The position numbers and the translations under genes were made by a program. The notes under the pieces were generated by a model. That model had not been told where the DNA came from. It made no database searches and saw nothing but the letters and a program-made list of their open reading frames with translations. Of a DNA stretch of 59,595 bases, positions 43,001 to 53,792 are shown one piece after another (the stretch's first letter is position 1; the number at the start of each line of letters is the position of its first letter). The stretch is from Halobacillus litoralis (GTDB lineage: Bacteria; Bacillota; Bacilli; Bacillales; Halobacillaceae), in assembly GCF_020171725.1 (NCBI RefSeq), contig NZ_JAIVAJ010000011.1, positions 1 through 59,595 of the forward strand, written 5' to 3'.

Positions 43001-43510
43001 TTATTTATCTCCTCGCCGCCACTTTTCGAACAAATCCCTTACTTCTTTTTTCATCGGTATTTTCGGCTGGTATTGAACTTGATTATGGCTTTCGACATCT
43101 TTTTCTATTTCTCTTTCAATGTTCTTAACCTCGATATACAGCTCACGGGCGGACTTCCGGAATGCCCCCTGTCCGAAGATGGTGCGCTGTTCGGCATAAT
43201 CCGATGTAGCGACGTAGACTTGAGTACGCACGTCATTCAACTCTCCTGCGAGCCGCTCAATTCGTTCATCCGCTGTTTCATTTTCTTTTGTGAAAATCAC
43301 TTCGACTTTGTAGCTCTTCTGCTTCTTGGCAACACCTCTGACGTGATAGGCGTCAAAGACGATGATGATCCGGTCTCCTGTGTAAGACTGGTATTCAGCC
43401 ATCATTTCGATTAGAAGATCCCTGGCTTGACCCAAGTCGGTTTCTTTCAACTTCTTCAGCTCAGGCCAGGCTCCAATCATGTTATAACCGTCAACAATGA
43501 GGACGATCAT
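43001..43510 (-). CDS. rae1: Rae1 (YacP), ribosome-associated A-site endoribonuclease
   Basis: 169 aa NYN/PIN-like nuclease. The N-terminus VDGYNMIGAWPELK contributes an active-site Asp; VFDAYHV and ENETADERIE contain the other acidic residues; RKSARELY follows. In B. subtilis Rae1 cuts mRNA in the ribosomal A site during active translation. It starts 3 nt after rlmB, completing the cysE-cysS-mrnC-rlmB-rae1 string. Confidence 0.93.
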   Translation of the reverse strand: MIVLIVDGYNMIGAWPELKKLKETDLGQARDLLIEMMAEYQSYTGDRIIIVFDAYHVRGVAKKQKSYKVEVIFTKENETADERIERLAGELNDVRTQVYVATSDYAEQRTIFGQGAFRKSARELYIEVKNIEREIEKDVESHNQVQYQPKIPMKKEVRDLFEKWRRGDK

Positions 43511-43513
43511 CTC

Positions 43514-44257
43514 TTACTCCCCAATGGGATGACGCTTTCTATACACTTCATACATCAATAGAGAAGCCGCTACAGATGCGTTCAGTGAAGTAACCTTACC
43601 AGCCATCGGGAGACTTACGGTCCAGTCGCACTTATCCTTCGTCAGGCGGCTCATGCCACGACCTTCACTACCGATCACAAGAGCAACCGCCATGTTTCCG
43701 TCCAACTTACGGTAATCTTCTGTGCCATCCGCGTCTGTGCCGACAACCCAGACAAACCGTTCCTTCAATTCATCAATCGTCCTTGCAAGGTTCGTCACTC
43801 TTGCGACAGGGATGTACTCAATCGCCCCTGTTGACGTCTTGGCCACAGTAGCTGTCAACGAGACGGAGCGGCGTTTCGGAATAATGACACCGTGAGCGCC
43901 GGCCGCATCTGCCGTTCTTAAGATCGAGCCCAGGTTATGGGGATCCTCGATTTCGTCACAAATGATAAAGAAAGGAGCTTCCCCTTTTTCTTCTGCTTTG
44001 GCAAACAAGTCTTCAATATCGCTGTACTCATAGGCCGCAACTGATGCCACGACTCCCTGGTGGTTTCCGTCGACAAGCTGGTCGATTTTTTTCTTCGGAA
44101 CACGCTGGACGTTCACCCCGTTCTCTTTCGCCAACTGTTCTAACTTCTTCACAGCCTGATGCTGCAACTGATCCGTCACCCAGACTTTATTGATGGCACG
44201 ACCTGATCTCAGTGCTTCTTGAACAGGGTTCTTGCCTATAATCCATTCATCCTTCAT
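43514..44257 (-). CDS. rlmB: 23S rRNA (guanosine-2'-O-)-methyltransferase RlmB
   Basis: 247 aa SpoU/TrmH-family enzyme. The N-terminal substrate-binding domain starts [15 protein letters not shown]; the knotted SAM domain has [30 protein letters not shown] and [18 protein letters not shown]. It methylates G2251 (E. coli numbering) in the peptidyl transferase loop. ATG overlaps the mrnC stop by 4 nt. Confidence 0.94.
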   Translation of the reverse strand: MKDEWIIGKNPVQEALRSGRAINKVWVTDQLQHQAVKKLEQLAKENGVNVQRVPKKKIDQLVDGNHQGVVASVAAYEYSDIEDLFAKAEEKGEAPFFIICDEIEDPHNLGSILRTADAAGAHGVIIPKRRSVSLTATVAKTSTGAIEYIPVARVTNLARTIDELKERFVWVVGTDADGTEDYRKLDGNMAVALVIGSEGRGMSRLTKDKCDWTVSLPMAGKVTSLNASVAASLLMYEVYRKRHPIGE

Positions 44258-44661
44258 GCTTCTTCCACTCCTTTCTCCACGTATTCTATGGCTTGTCCAA
44301 TTAATTGTTCCAACCGCTCCGTCTGACCGTCCAAGTAAAGAAACCCAAGGACAGCTTCGAATGCGGTCGAGTAACGATACGTTTGAACGTCTGTACTTTT
44401 CGGAACGGATCCGGACTTGGCATTTCGGCCTCGTCTCAGGACCCCTTCCTCTTCTTCTGTTAATGCTTCCTGATCAGTCCAGTGGGAAACGACAGCAGCC
44501 TGCGCTTTGGCTGACACAAATTTCACGGCAGCCTGGTGCAGCTGTTGAGGTTTGATTTCCCCTTTTTCCAACAGGTGATGCCTGACGTACAATTCATAAA
44601 CGGAATCGCCCATGTACGCGAGAGCCAGACTCTTCATCTGCTTTACATCTGAAATGGCCAT
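44254..44661 (-). CDS. mrnC: Mini-ribonuclease 3
   Basis: 135 aa from the ATG at 44661 ([19 protein letters not shown]), with GCGAGGGTG upstream; 15 more in-frame codons are part of the end of cysS. It has an RNase III catalytic domain ([29 protein letters not shown]) but no dsRNA-binding domain. It matures the ends of 23S rRNA. Its position after cysS is conserved in Bacillus. Confidence 0.95.
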   Translation of the reverse strand: MAISDVKQMKSLALAYMGDSVYELYVRHHLLEKGEIKPQQLHQAAVKFVSAKAQAAVVSHWTDQEALTEEEEGVLRRGRNAKSGSVPKSTDVQTYRYSTAFEAVLGFLYLDGQTERLEQLIGQAIEYVEKGVEEA

Positions 44662-44665
44662 GCCG

Positions 44666-46066
44666 TCACCCTCGCTTCCAACGGGTACCTTGAGATGTAT
44701 CTTCAAGGAGGATGTTGCGTTCCTTCAATTCGTCGCGAATCTGATCGGCGCGTTCGAAATTCCGGTCTTTTCTAGCCTGGATCCGCTCTTCAATCAGCGC
44801 TTCCACTTCTTCATCGAGCAACTCTTCCGCCGCTTCAATCTCAAGACCAAGAACCCCTGTCAATTCTTTGAATGCCTCTTCGAAAGCGGACAAGACGTTC
44901 GAATGCGTCTGGGATTCCTGAAGGTAGAGATTCGCGGATTTCGCTAGGTCAAAAAGAACGGAAATCGCATTGGCCGTATTGAAGTCATCATCCATTTCTT
45001 TGATGAACTGCTCTTTATGAGCTTCGATCTTGCTCAGCCACTGGTCATTGTCTTCCGTCAGGTCGAGACTCGTTTCCTTGCGGTGCTTCACATTTTCAAA
45101 AGCATTCTGAATACGTTCGAAACTGCTCTTCGCTCCGCGCAGAAGTTCATCACTGAAGTTGATCGGGTGACGGTACTGTACGCTCAGCATGAAGAAACGG
45201 ATCACCTGTGGGTCATGCTGTTTCACTAAGTCATGAGCAAGAATAAAGTTACCAAGGGACTTCGACATCTTCTCGTTCTCGATATTAATATACCCGTTGT
45301 GCATCCAGAAGTTCGCAAATGACTTGTCATTGTGGGCTTCCGATTGCGCAATTTCGTTTTCGTGGTGAGGGAAGGTCAAATCCTGTCCCCCCGCATGAAT
45401 ATCAATCGTGTCTCCGAGGTACTTCTTCGCCATCGCAGAGCATTCGATGTGCCAGCCTGGACGGCCTGTTCCCCACGGACTATCCCACGTGATTTCACCT
45501 GGTTTCGCCTCTTTCCAAAGCGTGAAATCGAGCGGGTCTTCTTTTTTATCCCCCACTTCGATTCTGGCACCGGAACGAAGCTCATCGATGGATTGCTGAG
45601 AGAGCTTTCCGTAGGATTCGAACGAACGTGTTCGGAAGTAGACATCCCCATCAGAGGCATAAGCGAACCCTTTGTCGATTAAACCTTGGATGAAATCGAT
45701 GATCTCCTCCATGTTCTCTGTCACGCGGGGATGATCGACCGCTTCTTTTACACCAAGCGCCCCTACGTCCTCTTTATAGGCCTCAATAAAGCGGTTGGCA
45801 ATATCAGTGACACCTTCGCCCATTTCATTCGCAGCTTTGATTAATTTGTCGTCGACATCTGTGAAGTTCAGTACGTAATGGACATCGTATCCGCGGTATT
45901 CGAAATAGCGGCGAACAGTGTCGAATACAATGGCTGGGCGGGCATTGCCGATGTGAATGTAGTTGTAGACGGTCGGTCCGCAGACATACATTTTCACCTT
46001 GCCTTCTTCAATGGGTTGGAACGGTTCTTTTTGACGTGTCAGTGTGTTGAATACACGAATAGCCAC
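44666..46066 (-). CDS. cysS: cysteinyl-tRNA synthetase
   Basis: 466 aa class I synthetase. HIGH-type motif YIHIGNARP (about residues 36-44), zinc ligands CGPTVYN, HIECSAM and HHENE, and KMSKSLGNF are all present. It starts one base after the cysE stop, so tRNA charging and cysteine synthesis share one mRNA under a Cys T-box. Confidence 0.98.
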   Translation of the reverse strand: MAIRVFNTLTRQKEPFQPIEEGKVKMYVCGPTVYNYIHIGNARPAIVFDTVRRYFEYRGYDVHYVLNFTDVDDKLIKAANEMGEGVTDIANRFIEAYKEDVGALGVKEAVDHPRVTENMEEIIDFIQGLIDKGFAYASDGDVYFRTRSFESYGKLSQQSIDELRSGARIEVGDKKEDPLDFTLWKEAKPGEITWDSPWGTGRPGWHIECSAMAKKYLGDTIDIHAGGQDLTFPHHENEIAQSEAHNDKSFANFWMHNGYINIENEKMSKSLGNFILAHDLVKQHDPQVIRFFMLSVQYRHPINFSDELLRGAKSSFERIQNAFENVKHRKETSLDLTEDNDQWLSKIEAHKEQFIKEMDDDFNTANAISVLFDLAKSANLYLQESQTHSNVLSAFEEAFKELTGVLGLEIEAAEELLDEEVEALIEERIQARKDRNFERADQIRDELKERNILLEDTSQGTRWKRG

Positions 46067-46067
46067 G

Positions 46068-46718
46068 TTACTTCACTCCTTTTGCTTCTTTTAATTCTTC
46101 TTTCATTTTTTCTAACTCGGTTTCTAAATGGTTGAGTCGATCGTAAACGGGATCCGGGAGTTTGTGGTGATCCAAATCCTTCTTACGTACTTTCTTCCCG
46201 TTCTGGACGACAACATGCCCCGGAATTCCGACCACCGTTGAATTGTCCGGCACATCGTTCAGTACGACAGAGCCAGCCCCTACTTTTGAATTCTCTCCAA
46301 TTGTGATCGATCCAAGTACTTTTGCCCCCGTCGCAACAAGAGAGTTATCCAGCAGCGTCGGGTGACGTTTCCCTTTTTCTTTGCCGGTTCCTCCAAGCGT
46401 AACGCCTTGGAAGATCGTCACATTATTCCCGATTTCACACGTCTCCCCAATGACCACACCCATGCCGTGATCAATGAAAAAACGACGGCCGATTTTCGCT
46501 CCTGGATGAATCTCTATACCTGTAAAGAAGCGGCTGATTTGAGAGATGACCCGTGCCAGGAAAAAGAATTTCCGCCGAAAACAAGCATGAGCCACCCGAT
46601 GCGCCCAAATGGCATGCAAGCCCGAATAGGTCAAAATCACTTCCAAATAAGAACGAGCGGCTGGATCCTGGTCGAATACAACATCGACATCTTCTTTAAA
46701 CATCTTGAACAGCCCCAT
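46068..46718 (-). CDS. cysE: serine O-acetyltransferase
   Basis: 216 aa. N-terminal helical domain, then left-handed beta-helix hexapeptide repeats: [33 protein letters not shown] (in part), with the catalytic His/Asp pair in FIDHG. It makes O-acetylserine for cysteine synthesis. AAGGAGG precedes the ATG. The gene follows the T-box leader. A C-terminal extension of about 30 charged residues is helical. Confidence 0.96.
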   Translation of the reverse strand: MGLFKMFKEDVDVVFDQDPAARSYLEVILTYSGLHAIWAHRVAHACFRRKFFFLARVISQISRFFTGIEIHPGAKIGRRFFIDHGMGVVIGETCEIGNNVTIFQGVTLGGTGKEKGKRHPTLLDNSLVATGAKVLGSITIGENSKVGAGSVVLNDVPDNSTVVGIPGHVVVQNGKKVRKKDLDHHKLPDPVYDRLNHLETELEKMKEELKEAKGVK

Positions 46719-46784
46719 ACTTGCTCTCCTCCTTTATTTCATCTCTGCTTCGTCTTAAACGTTGTACCGATGATTTCAATAAAC

Positions 46785-47030
46785 AAAAAACGCGCCCCTG
46801 TGCACAAAGGCACAGAGACGCGTTAAGCGTGGTTCCACTCTGCTTGGGAAATGGCTGAGATTCCCCACTCATCCTGGTAACGGCAGGTGACCGCTCCTGT
46901 CTACTGTGTTTCGACAAAAGACTCCGAGGTGCATTTCAAAAGGCCGGACCTGAACCACTCTCAGCAAGTGTGGCTCTCTCTGTGGAAGTGACGCGCCTTC
47001 TTACTTCTCCTCTTCAACGTTCTGTATTGA
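46785..47030 (-). promoter_or_regulatory. cysteine T-box riboswitch of cysES
   Basis: All T-box parts are readable on the minus strand. The stem I opening has GAAGAGGAGAAGTAAGAAGG; the specifier loop GAAA-TGC-ACCTC gives a TGC (Cys) codon at 46931-46933. The T-box AGAGTGGAACCACG (46828-46841) is followed by a strong terminator (46789-46803 with 46810-46824, then TTTTTT). The UGGA bulge would pair with UCCA, which fits the U73 discriminator of tRNA-Cys. Uncharged tRNA-Cys would stop termination and raise cysE-cysS and the genes behind. Confidence 0.95.
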
Positions 47031-47037
47031 TATCTTT

Positions 47038-47066
47038 ACTATATGACAAATGACCAGCTTTGTGAA
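47038..47066 (-). promoter_or_regulatory. promoter of the cysES T-box transcript
   Basis: -35 TTCACA (47061-47066), 17 bp spacer, -10 TATAGT (47038-47043), directly upstream of T-box stem I and overlapping the gltX end region. Confidence 0.65.
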
Positions 47067-47070
47067 CAAA

Positions 47071-48540
47071 TTAGCCTTGAAGCTTCGCTAATACATCATC
47101 CAGGCGAACCGTTACGGTCTCAAGACCAAGAAGGTGAATGGCGTTCGGAAGCTCTGGGCCGTGTGTCTGACCTGTCGTGGCCACACGGATTGGCATGAAC
47201 AACTTCTTCCCTTTGTGTCCAGTCTCTTTTTGAACGGCTTTAATTTGTTTCTTGATGTTCTCAGGTGTGAATTCATCAAGCTCGTTCAAGTTCTTCTTAA
47301 ACGTTTCAAGGACTTCCGGTACCTGCTCGCCTTCCAGTACGTTCATTGCCTCTTCATCATAATCAATCTCCTGCTTGAAGAAGAGCTCTGTCAATTCGAC
47401 AATTTCTGCACCATAGCTTAGTTGATCGTGGTAAAGCGAGATCAACTCACGCGCCCACTTACGATCTTCTTCACTCATGTCCTCAGAAAGACGACCTGCT
47501 TCGATCAAGTGCGGAAGAGCAAGTCCTTCAACACGATCTAGATCAGACGCTTTAATATACTGGTTGTTCATCCACTTCAGCTTCGCCGCATCGAATACAG
47601 CTGGTGACGTAGACAGACGTTCAGGGTTGAAGATGTCGATCAGCTGCTCTTGTGTGAAGATCTCTTCTTCGCCTTCAGGTGACCATCCAAGAAGTGTAAT
47701 GAAGTTGAATAGAGCTTCCGGCAGATAACCGAGGTTCTTATACTGCTCGATGAACTGCAGAATGTGCTGGTCACGTTTACTTAACTTTTTGCGCTCTTCG
47801 TTCAAAATCAAGGTCATATGACCGAATTTCGGAGGCTCCCATCCGAACGCTTCGTACACCATCATCTGCTTCGGTGTGTTGGAGATATGCTCTTCCCCGC
47901 GCAGGACGTGGGAGATTTCCATCAAGTGATCGTCGATGGCAACGGCAAAGTTATACGTTGGTGTACCGTTCTTCTTCACGATGACCCAATCACCGAAGTC
48001 GCTGGATTCGAAAGTGATGTCATCACGGACGATATCGTTGAACTTATACGTCTTATTCTCAGGCACACGGATACGGATACTCGGTTCGCGCCCTTCCGCT
48101 TCGAATTGTTCGATCTCTTCTTGAGACAAGTTACTGTGAGCTCCTGAATACTTCGGCGCTTCCCCGCGAGCCATCTGCGCTTCGCGTTCCGCTTCCAGCT
48201 CTTCAGAAGTCATATAACATTTATAAGCCAGCCCACGTTCTAGAAGTTCGTCGACATATTTCTTATAAAGATCAAGGCGCTCCATCTGGCGGTACGGACC
48301 ATATTCTCCGCCTTTGTCCGGACTTTCATCCCATTCGACACCGAGCCAGTTCAAATAGTTCAGCTGGCTGCGCTCGCCGCCTTCTACGTTTCGCTTCTCA
48401 TCTGTGTCCTCTATACGGATGACGACCTTTCCACCTAGATGTTTCGCATAAAGGTAGTTGAATAGAGCCGTTCTCGCATTTCCGATATGGAGATGCCCTG
48501 TTGGACTTGGTGCATAACGCACACGTACTTGATTAGACAT
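47071..48540 (-). CDS. gltX: glutamyl-tRNA synthetase
   Basis: 489 aa from the ATG at 48540 ([20 protein letters not shown]), with AAAGGGG 7 nt upstream; an ATG two codons earlier is too close to the RBS. HIGH motif [10 protein letters not shown] and KMSKS variant KKLSKRD are present. Enzymes of this group charge both tRNA-Glu and tRNA-Gln, the latter corrected by GatCAB. It precedes the cysES T-box, as in B. subtilis. Confidence 0.97.
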   Translation of the reverse strand: MSNQVRVRYAPSPTGHLHIGNARTALFNYLYAKHLGGKVVIRIEDTDEKRNVEGGERSQLNYLNWLGVEWDESPDKGGEYGPYRQMERLDLYKKYVDELLERGLAYKCYMTSEELEAEREAQMARGEAPKYSGAHSNLSQEEIEQFEAEGREPSIRIRVPENKTYKFNDIVRDDITFESSDFGDWVIVKKNGTPTYNFAVAIDDHLMEISHVLRGEEHISNTPKQMMVYEAFGWEPPKFGHMTLILNEERKKLSKRDQHILQFIEQYKNLGYLPEALFNFITLLGWSPEGEEEIFTQEQLIDIFNPERLSTSPAVFDAAKLKWMNNQYIKASDLDRVEGLALPHLIEAGRLSEDMSEEDRKWARELISLYHDQLSYGAEIVELTELFFKQEIDYDEEAMNVLEGEQVPEVLETFKKNLNELDEFTPENIKKQIKAVQKETGHKGKKLFMPIRVATTGQTHGPELPNAIHLLGLETVTVRLDDVLAKLQG

Positions 48541-48598
48541 AATCATTCCCCTTTCGTTATTTCCGGGTTTTACTTTGTATTATTTTATCATTTTTTGC

Positions 48599-49789
48599 TT
48601 AGGATTGTGGACCATTTTGCAAAAGAACGACAGCCTGAGCCGCGACGCCTTCTTTTCTGCCAGTGAATCCGAGCTTCTCCGTCGTTGTCGCTTTGACATT
48701 GATACGAGCAGGATCGGTATCAAGCAGACGTGCGATATTGCTGCGGATCTCCTCGATGTAAGGAGCCATCTTCGGCGCTTGAGCAATGACTGTACAATCG
48801 ATATTTCCAAGCTCAAAGCCTCTCTCTTTTACAAGCGACCAGACATGGGTCAGCAGCTTCCCTGAATCGGCATCTTTAAACTCAGGGTCGGTATCCGGAA
48901 AATGCTTTCCGATATCCCCTTCTCCAATAGCACCGAGACAGGCATCCGCGATTGTATGAAGCAGTACATCAGCATCTGAATGACCGAGCAGCCCTTTTTC
49001 ATAAGGGATTTCGATTCCTCCGATGATGCACGGGCGTCCTTCTGTTAATTGATGAACATCAAATCCTTGTCCTATTCGAAACATGGGCGATTCCATCTCC
49101 TTCCCTCTCCGCTGATTTTTCACATAAGCTTCTGCTTTATGTAAGTCTTCGGGAGTCGTCAGTTTAATATTATCGTAGCTACCTTCTACAATCTCCACAG
49201 GGACTCCCAACTGTTCTACTAAAGAAGCATCATCTGTTCCATAGTATCCACGGCTTTGCGCTTGTTGATGCGCATCCATAATCAGCTCATACTTAAATGC
49301 CTGAGGGGTCTGAGCCGCCCATAGATAATGGCGGTCAAGAGTCGAGAGGTGTTCTCCGTTCTTCTGCTTGATGGTATCCGTCACTTTGACCGCCAGAAGA
49401 GCCGCTTGCTTATCAGCGGTCGTTTCAGCGAGCTTATGCAGAGCGTCGGTGCTCACGAACGGACGGGCTCCGTCGTGGATAAAGACCGGAATCTCCGTGT
49501 TCTCGATCGCTTGTAATCCCGCCAACACGCTGTCTTGTCGCTCCGCTCCACCATTTACAAAACGAACCGCCTGACAAGCTTCATATTTCGAGAGAAGCTC
49601 TTCCATCTTGCCTCGCTCCTGTGTGTTCGTGACGAGGACAATCTCCTCACACCAAGGGTCCTCTCGGAAGACGGATAACGTATGTATAATCAACGGCTGA
49701 TCATCAATCATCAAAAACTGTTTATTGCGGCCTGCCAGCATCCGCTTCCCTTGTCCGGCTGCCAGAAGAACTGCTGAATATTTAACCAT
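48599..49789 (-). CDS. ispDF: fused IspD-IspF (MEP cytidylyltransferase / MEcPP synthase)
   Basis: 396 aa in one uninterrupted frame. Residues 1-226 are Isp[10 protein letters not shown] (CTP loop), RQDS, HDGARP, TDDAS and KLTTPEDL. Residues from about 232 are IspF: FDVHQL (zinc ligands), [26 protein letters not shown]. Both active sites look complete. The linker is only a few residues (NQRRGKE). Start ATG at 49789 follows AGGGTGG. Inside the gene, GGGAAGGAG precedes ATG codons at 49096 and 49084, which could start a free IspF. The enzymes act at steps 3 and 5 of the MEP isoprenoid pathway; in B. subtilis they are separate neighbours. Confidence 0.92.
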   Translation of the reverse strand: MVKYSAVLLAAGQGKRMLAGRNKQFLMIDDQPLIIHTLSVFREDPWCEEIVLVTNTQERGKMEELLSKYEACQAVRFVNGGAERQDSVLAGLQAIENTEIPVFIHDGARPFVSTDALHKLAETTADKQAALLAVKVTDTIKQKNGEHLSTLDRHYLWAAQTPQAFKYELIMDAHQQAQSRGYYGTDDASLVEQLGVPVEIVEGSYDNIKLTTPEDLHKAEAYVKNQRRGKEMESPMFRIGQGFDVHQLTEGRPCIIGGIEIPYEKGLLGHSDADVLLHTIADACLGAIGEGDIGKHFPDTDPEFKDADSGKLLTHVWSLVKERGFELGNIDCTVIAQAPKMAPYIEEIRSNIARLLDTDPARINVKATTTEKLGFTGRKEGVAAQAVVLLQNGPQS

Positions 49790-49852
49790 GACATCCACCC
49801 TATTATGGAATCCGGACCTTCAAGGCACCGTTTCCCGATTTCGTTCCTTAAC

Positions 49853-49888
49853 AACAAAAGTGATAACACTAAGGTTATCACTTTTGTT
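49853..49888. terminator. terminator-like hairpin between yacL and ispDF
   Basis: A 15-bp perfect stem, 49853-49867 with 49874-49888, and a 6-nt loop. The tail is only moderately T-rich (TTTTGTTGTT), so readthrough into ispDF is possible; no clear ispDF promoter was found. Confidence 0.65.
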
Positions 49889-49912
49889 TGTCCCTATTTG
49901 TTTATACCGTTT

Positions 49913-51013
49913 TTATAAGGCTTTTTCAAGTGATTTTGGCTTAGCGAAAATCATTCGTCCAGCGGAAGTCTGAAGAACACTTGTGACAATGACATCAATC
50001 GTCTTGCCGATATAATTCTTCCCTTCCTCTACCACGATCATCGTCCCATCATCGAGATAGGCGACACCTTGATTCTGCTCTTTACCGTCTTTAATCACTT
50101 GGATCTTCATCTCTTCACCCGGAAGCACAACCGGCTTCACGGCGTTCGCTAGATCATTAATGTTTAAGACTTGGACATTTTGAAACTCACATACTTTGTT
50201 CAAGTTGAAGTCATTGGTCACGACAATACCATTCATGACTTTTGCGAGCTTGACCAGCTTACTGTCGACTTCTTGTATATCTTCAAAGTCCCCTTCGTAA
50301 ATCTCCACGTTTACAGGGAGGTCTTTCTGCAGGCGGTTCAGAATATCCAACCCACGGCGACCTCTGTTCCGCTTGAGTCCGTCAGAAGAATCAGCAATGT
50401 GCTGCAATTCTTCCAGAACAAATTGAGGAATGACAATGGTTCCTTCAAGGAAATGCGTCTCACAGATATCTGCGATTCGACCATCGATAATGACACTCGT
50501 ATCTAATATTTTCTGTTTTGGGATCAGGGATTCGTCTACAGATGACGTTTCTGTAGCCTGATCTGCATCGTCACTCTTCTTATCTTTGCGCGTGACCATA
50601 CCAAGGAATTCGTCTTTTCTCTTGAAGCCGACCTGGAAACCGAAATACCCTAAGAAAAAGGTAATGATGATCGGCACGACTTGATCAACGACTGGAATCT
50701 CAAATTGCTGAACTGGAATATTGACCAGATAGGCAATGATTAAACCAACAATCAGTCCCAGACTTCCAAATAACAGATCAGCAGCAGGAGCTCGTACGAG
50801 CGTATCCTCCACCCATCTGAGAAAATCGACAATATAATCCACAAACCAAAACATTAATAAATATAAAATAAGTGCTCCGATAACAGCGCCTAAGGATGAT
50901 TGGATTAAGCCCGGCCAATCCATTCCCATCAATCTGAATAAATCAGGCAGATAGAGATAACCAATGGTACCACCTGTTAATACGATGAATAACTGTACTA
51001 TACGTTTAAGCAC
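49913..51013 (-). CDS. yacL: YacL-type PIN/TRAM-domain membrane protein
   Basis: 366 aa, GTG start at 51013 with AGGAGGTGAGGAG upstream. Four hydrophobic segments fill the first 130 residues. A PIN nuclease-like domain follows: [15 protein letters not shown] with acidic residues, [12 protein letters not shown], and [11 protein letters not shown]. The C-terminal TRAM domain (from about residue 290) is an RNA-binding OB fold. A membrane-tethered ribonuclease is inferred; the substrate is unknown. Two candidate promoters precede it. Confidence 0.9.
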   Translation of the reverse strand: MLKRIVQLFIVLTGGTIGYLYLPDLFRLMGMDWPGLIQSSLGAVIGALILYLLMFWFVDYIVDFLRWVEDTLVRAPAADLLFGSLGLIVGLIIAYLVNIPVQQFEIPVVDQVVPIIITFFLGYFGFQVGFKRKDEFLGMVTRKDKKSDDADQATETSSVDESLIPKQKILDTSVIIDGRIADICETHFLEGTIVIPQFVLEELQHIADSSDGLKRNRGRRGLDILNRLQKDLPVNVEIYEGDFEDIQEVDSKLVKLAKVMNGIVVTNDFNLNKVCEFQNVQVLNINDLANAVKPVVLPGEEMKIQVIKDGKEQNQGVAYLDDGTMIVVEEGKNYIGKTIDVIVTSVLQTSAGRMIFAKPKSLEKAL

Positions 51014-51089
51014 TTCTCCTCACCTCCTTCTAATCAGTATGACCAAAGTGCTTTCCCATTAATCGTTGAATATAGGAATGATGAATTCT

Positions 51090-51161
51090 AAATTATCACA
51101 GTTTCCATTTTAAGTCAAAGGATAACCAAACATGATACCATGATTAGACGAAATAAGTCAA
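51090..51161 (-). promoter_or_regulatory. two candidate promoters of yacL
   Basis: Proximal: -35 TTGACT (51113-51118), 17 bp, -10 TAATTT (51090-51095). Distal: -35 TTGACT (51156-51161), 18 bp, -10 TATCAT (51132-51137). Both lie in the 153-nt gap after disA. Confidence 0.55.
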
Positions 51162-51166
51162 TATCC

Positions 51167-52240
51167 CTATATGTGACGATCGACAAATAATTGCTCTTGA
51201 ATCCGCTCTAACCCGTCTTGAATTTTCATCGCGCGGACTTCTCCAACCCCGTCTACCTCGACTAATTCTTTGGTAGAAGCCTGAACTAAAGCTTCCAAGG
51301 TGCTGAATCGTCCCACCAAATGTTCAATGATCAGCGGCGGCAGCCTCGGAATACGGTTGAGGATCCGATACCCTCTCGGGTGGATGGCATCTTCCATCTT
51401 CGTATTAGAGGAGTAGCCGAGTAATTTCAGGATCTGTTCGTCTGATAAAAACTCAGCAGACGTGACTTCCTGCATTTTTCTCAGAATATAATGCGGCTCA
51501 TAGTCCGGTCTCTTACTATAGTCCTTCAACAGCAACGCCGCTTCGTCCTCAATGTTCGATACAAGCTCTGTCATTTGTAATTGGATCAGACGTCCCTCTG
51601 TGCCCAACTCATTCACATAGTTAAGGATTTCTGTCTTTGTCCGTAGCACCATCTCGATTCTATGAACAACCTGGACGACCTCGGAGAAAGAAACCATATT
51701 TTCAAACTCCATCGCACCAAGATTGGTGATGCTTTGGTTCAGTACATTTTTGTATTTTTCAAGCGTCTGAATCGCCTGGTTCGCCTTCGTCAAAATAACC
51801 CCGATATCCTTCAACGAATAGCGCAGCGCCCCCTTATACAGGGTAATGACATTACGGCGCTGTGAAATCGCAATGACGAGTGTGCCCGTCTGTTTGGCCA
51901 CACGCTCCGCCGTACGGTGGCGCATCCCGGTTTCTGTCGATAAGATATCCGGATCCGGCATCAACTGAGCGTTGGCATAAAGAATTTTGCTCGCTTCGCC
52001 ATTCAAAATCAGCGCACCATCCATTTTAGCCAGCTCGTACAAGTGAGCCGGAGTGAAATCGGACTGAATATGAAATCCGCCATCGACAAGTTCCCTTACT
52101 CCGTCACCGTATCCTAGAACGATCAGCCCTCCCGTATTGGCGCGCAGGACGTTCTCAATCCCATCGCGCAGCGGTGTACCGGGCGCTACAAACTTCAAGA
52201 TTTCTCCCATACCATGGTCTTTTATCTCATGCCATTCCAT
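51167..52240 (-). CDS. disA: DisA, diadenylate cyclase and DNA integrity scanning protein
   Basis: 357 aa. The DAC domain has DGALILNG and [12 protein letters not shown], the two motifs that bind ATP for c-di-AMP synthesis. A helical middle and a C-terminal helix-hairpin-helix domain ([15 protein letters not shown]) that binds branched DNA follow. DisA makes c-di-AMP until it meets DNA lesions, delaying sporulation. ATG follows the radA stop directly, with AGGAGA inside radA. RadA is known to modulate DisA, so the pairing is functional. Confidence 0.96.
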   Translation of the reverse strand: MEWHEIKDHGMGEILKFVAPGTPLRDGIENVLRANTGGLIVLGYGDGVRELVDGGFHIQSDFTPAHLYELAKMDGALILNGEASKILYANAQLMPDPDILSTETGMRHRTAERVAKQTGTLVIAISQRRNVITLYKGALRYSLKDIGVILTKANQAIQTLEKYKNVLNQSITNLGAMEFENMVSFSEVVQVVHRIEMVLRTKTEILNYVNELGTEGRLIQLQMTELVSNIEDEAALLLKDYSKRPDYEPHYILRKMQEVTSAEFLSDEQILKLLGYSSNTKMEDAIHPRGYRILNRIPRLPPLIIEHLVGRFSTLEALVQASTKELVEVDGVGEVRAMKIQDGLERIQEQLFVDRHI

Positions 52241-53620
52241 TTAAGCATCTCCTAACGTAACCTTCATGGCCTCCTGTACAGAGCTCACACCGATCACCTC
52301 AATGTTGGAAGGCACTGTCCAGCCATCCATGTTCTTTTTAGGGATAATCACTCGTTTAAAACCGAGTTTCGCTGCTTCCTGGACACGTTGTTCAATCCGG
52401 GCGACACGACGAACTTCGCCGGTTAACCCTACTTCTCCTACAACAACATCATCCGGCCTTGAGGAACGATCACGGAAGCTTGACGCCACACTGATTGCGA
52501 CAGCAAGGTCAATCGCCGGTTCATCCAGTTTCACGCCGCCTGCCACTTTGACATAAGCGTCCTGGTTCTGTAATAAAAGTCCGGCTCTCTTTTCAAGCAC
52601 TGCCATAATCAATGGAATACGGTTGTTATCGATTCCTGTCGCCATTCTTCTTGGATTACCGAATGCGGTTGGTGAAATTAAAGCCTGGATCTCGACAAGG
52701 ACAGGGCGTGACCCTTCCATCGAACAAACGACAATCGATCCCGCCGCTCCCTGTGAACGCTCTTCAAGAAAGATCTCGGAAGGGTTGAGCACTTCTCTCA
52801 AGCCCTCCTCCTTCATCTCAAAGATTCCCATTTCGTGTGTACTTCCGAAACGGTTTTTGACGCTTCGCAGGATTCTGAAGGTGTGGTGCCGTTCTCCTTC
52901 GAAATAAAGGACCGCATCCACCATGTGTTCAAGCAGTCTCGGACCTGCAATAGATCCCTCTTTGGTAACATGCCCTACAATGAAAATCGGAATACCTTTA
53001 CTTTTGGCAACCCGCATCAATTGACTTGTACACTCTCGTACTTGAGAGACACTTCCCGGCGCCGATGTAACGTCTTCCTTGTAAATGGTCTGTATGGAGT
53101 CAATGACCACAAATTTCGGATCAACTTGCTCAATATGCGTAATGACGTCCTGTAAGTTCGTTTCGGATAAAACGTACAATTCGTCTGAGGTAATGCCGAG
53201 ACGCTCAGCCCGAAGCTTCGTCTGTCTGGCAGACTCCTCTCCTGAAATATATAAGACCGGCATGTTTTTGTCAGCAATCTGGGCGGAGATCTGCAAGAGT
53301 AAAGTTGACTTACCGATACCCGGGTCTCCACCGATTAAAACAAGCGATCCCGCTACGATTCCCCCACCAAGCACCCGGTTAAACTCGGGCATGTCGGTCG
53401 GTAGACGCGGTTCTTTCTGTGATTGAATAGCTGTGATTTTCTCTGGTTTAGATGTTGCGGAAGTGGAATTCGTCTGGAATACGTGCCTGGAGTTCGTGCC
53501 GGTTGCACTCACTTCTTCCACTAAAGTATTCCACTGTTGACACCCCGGGCATTTGCCCATCCATTTCGGCGTTTCATATCCACATTCCTGGCAAACAAAT
53601 TTCGTTTTTCTTTTTGCCAA
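52241..53620 (-). CDS. radA: RadA, DNA repair and branch-migration ATPase
   Basis: 459 aa, TTG start at 53620 with GAGGAG 8-9 nt upstream. The N-terminal zinc finger is [18 protein letters not shown]; Walker [11 protein letters not shown]; the RadA-specific KNRFG motif; and a C-terminal Lon-protease-like domain lacking the catalytic Ser-Lys dyad. RadA helps RecA-mediated recombination and transformation. It lies behind clpC, as in B. subtilis, with a terminator-like hairpin in between. Confidence 0.97.
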   Translation of the reverse strand: MAKRKTKFVCQECGYETPKWMGKCPGCQQWNTLVEEVSATGTNSRHVFQTNSTSATSKPEKITAIQSQKEPRLPTDMPEFNRVLGGGIVAGSLVLIGGDPGIGKSTLLLQISAQIADKNMPVLYISGEESARQTKLRAERLGITSDELYVLSETNLQDVITHIEQVDPKFVVIDSIQTIYKEDVTSAPGSVSQVRECTSQLMRVAKSKGIPIFIVGHVTKEGSIAGPRLLEHMVDAVLYFEGERHHTFRILRSVKNRFGSTHEMGIFEMKEEGLREVLNPSEIFLEERSQGAAGSIVVCSMEGSRPVLVEIQALISPTAFGNPRRMATGIDNNRIPLIMAVLEKRAGLLLQNQDAYVKVAGGVKLDEPAIDLAVAISVASSFRDRSSRPDDVVVGEVGLTGEVRRVARIEQRVQEAAKLGFKRVIIPKKNMDGWTVPSNIEVIGVSSVQEAMKVTLGDA

Positions 53621-53753
53621 GACGCTCGCTCCTCTATCTATATTTTATACGATATGGTTCGTAAAGAAGTTTCATGATCATATCAATTGTATTAAGATTT
53701 TCTTACTAAAATCAAATAGACGCAAGCTTTTTGACTTCGTTATGTATAAAGAA

Positions 53754-53779
53754 ATCGGAAGGTGTCGAGACCTTCCGAT
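53754..53779 (-). terminator. terminator after clpC
   Basis: ATCGGAAGGT pairs perfectly with ACCTTCCGAT across a 6-nt loop; TTTCTTT follows on the minus strand. It separates the CtsR operon from radA-disA, at least partly. Confidence 0.85.
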
Positions 53780-53792
53780 TCCGGTTTATCTA

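Noticed and set aside
46719..46917. 73-codon minus-strand frame inside the cysES leader
   Set aside because: It lies within the T-box antiterminator and terminator, whose RNA structure fully explains the sequence.
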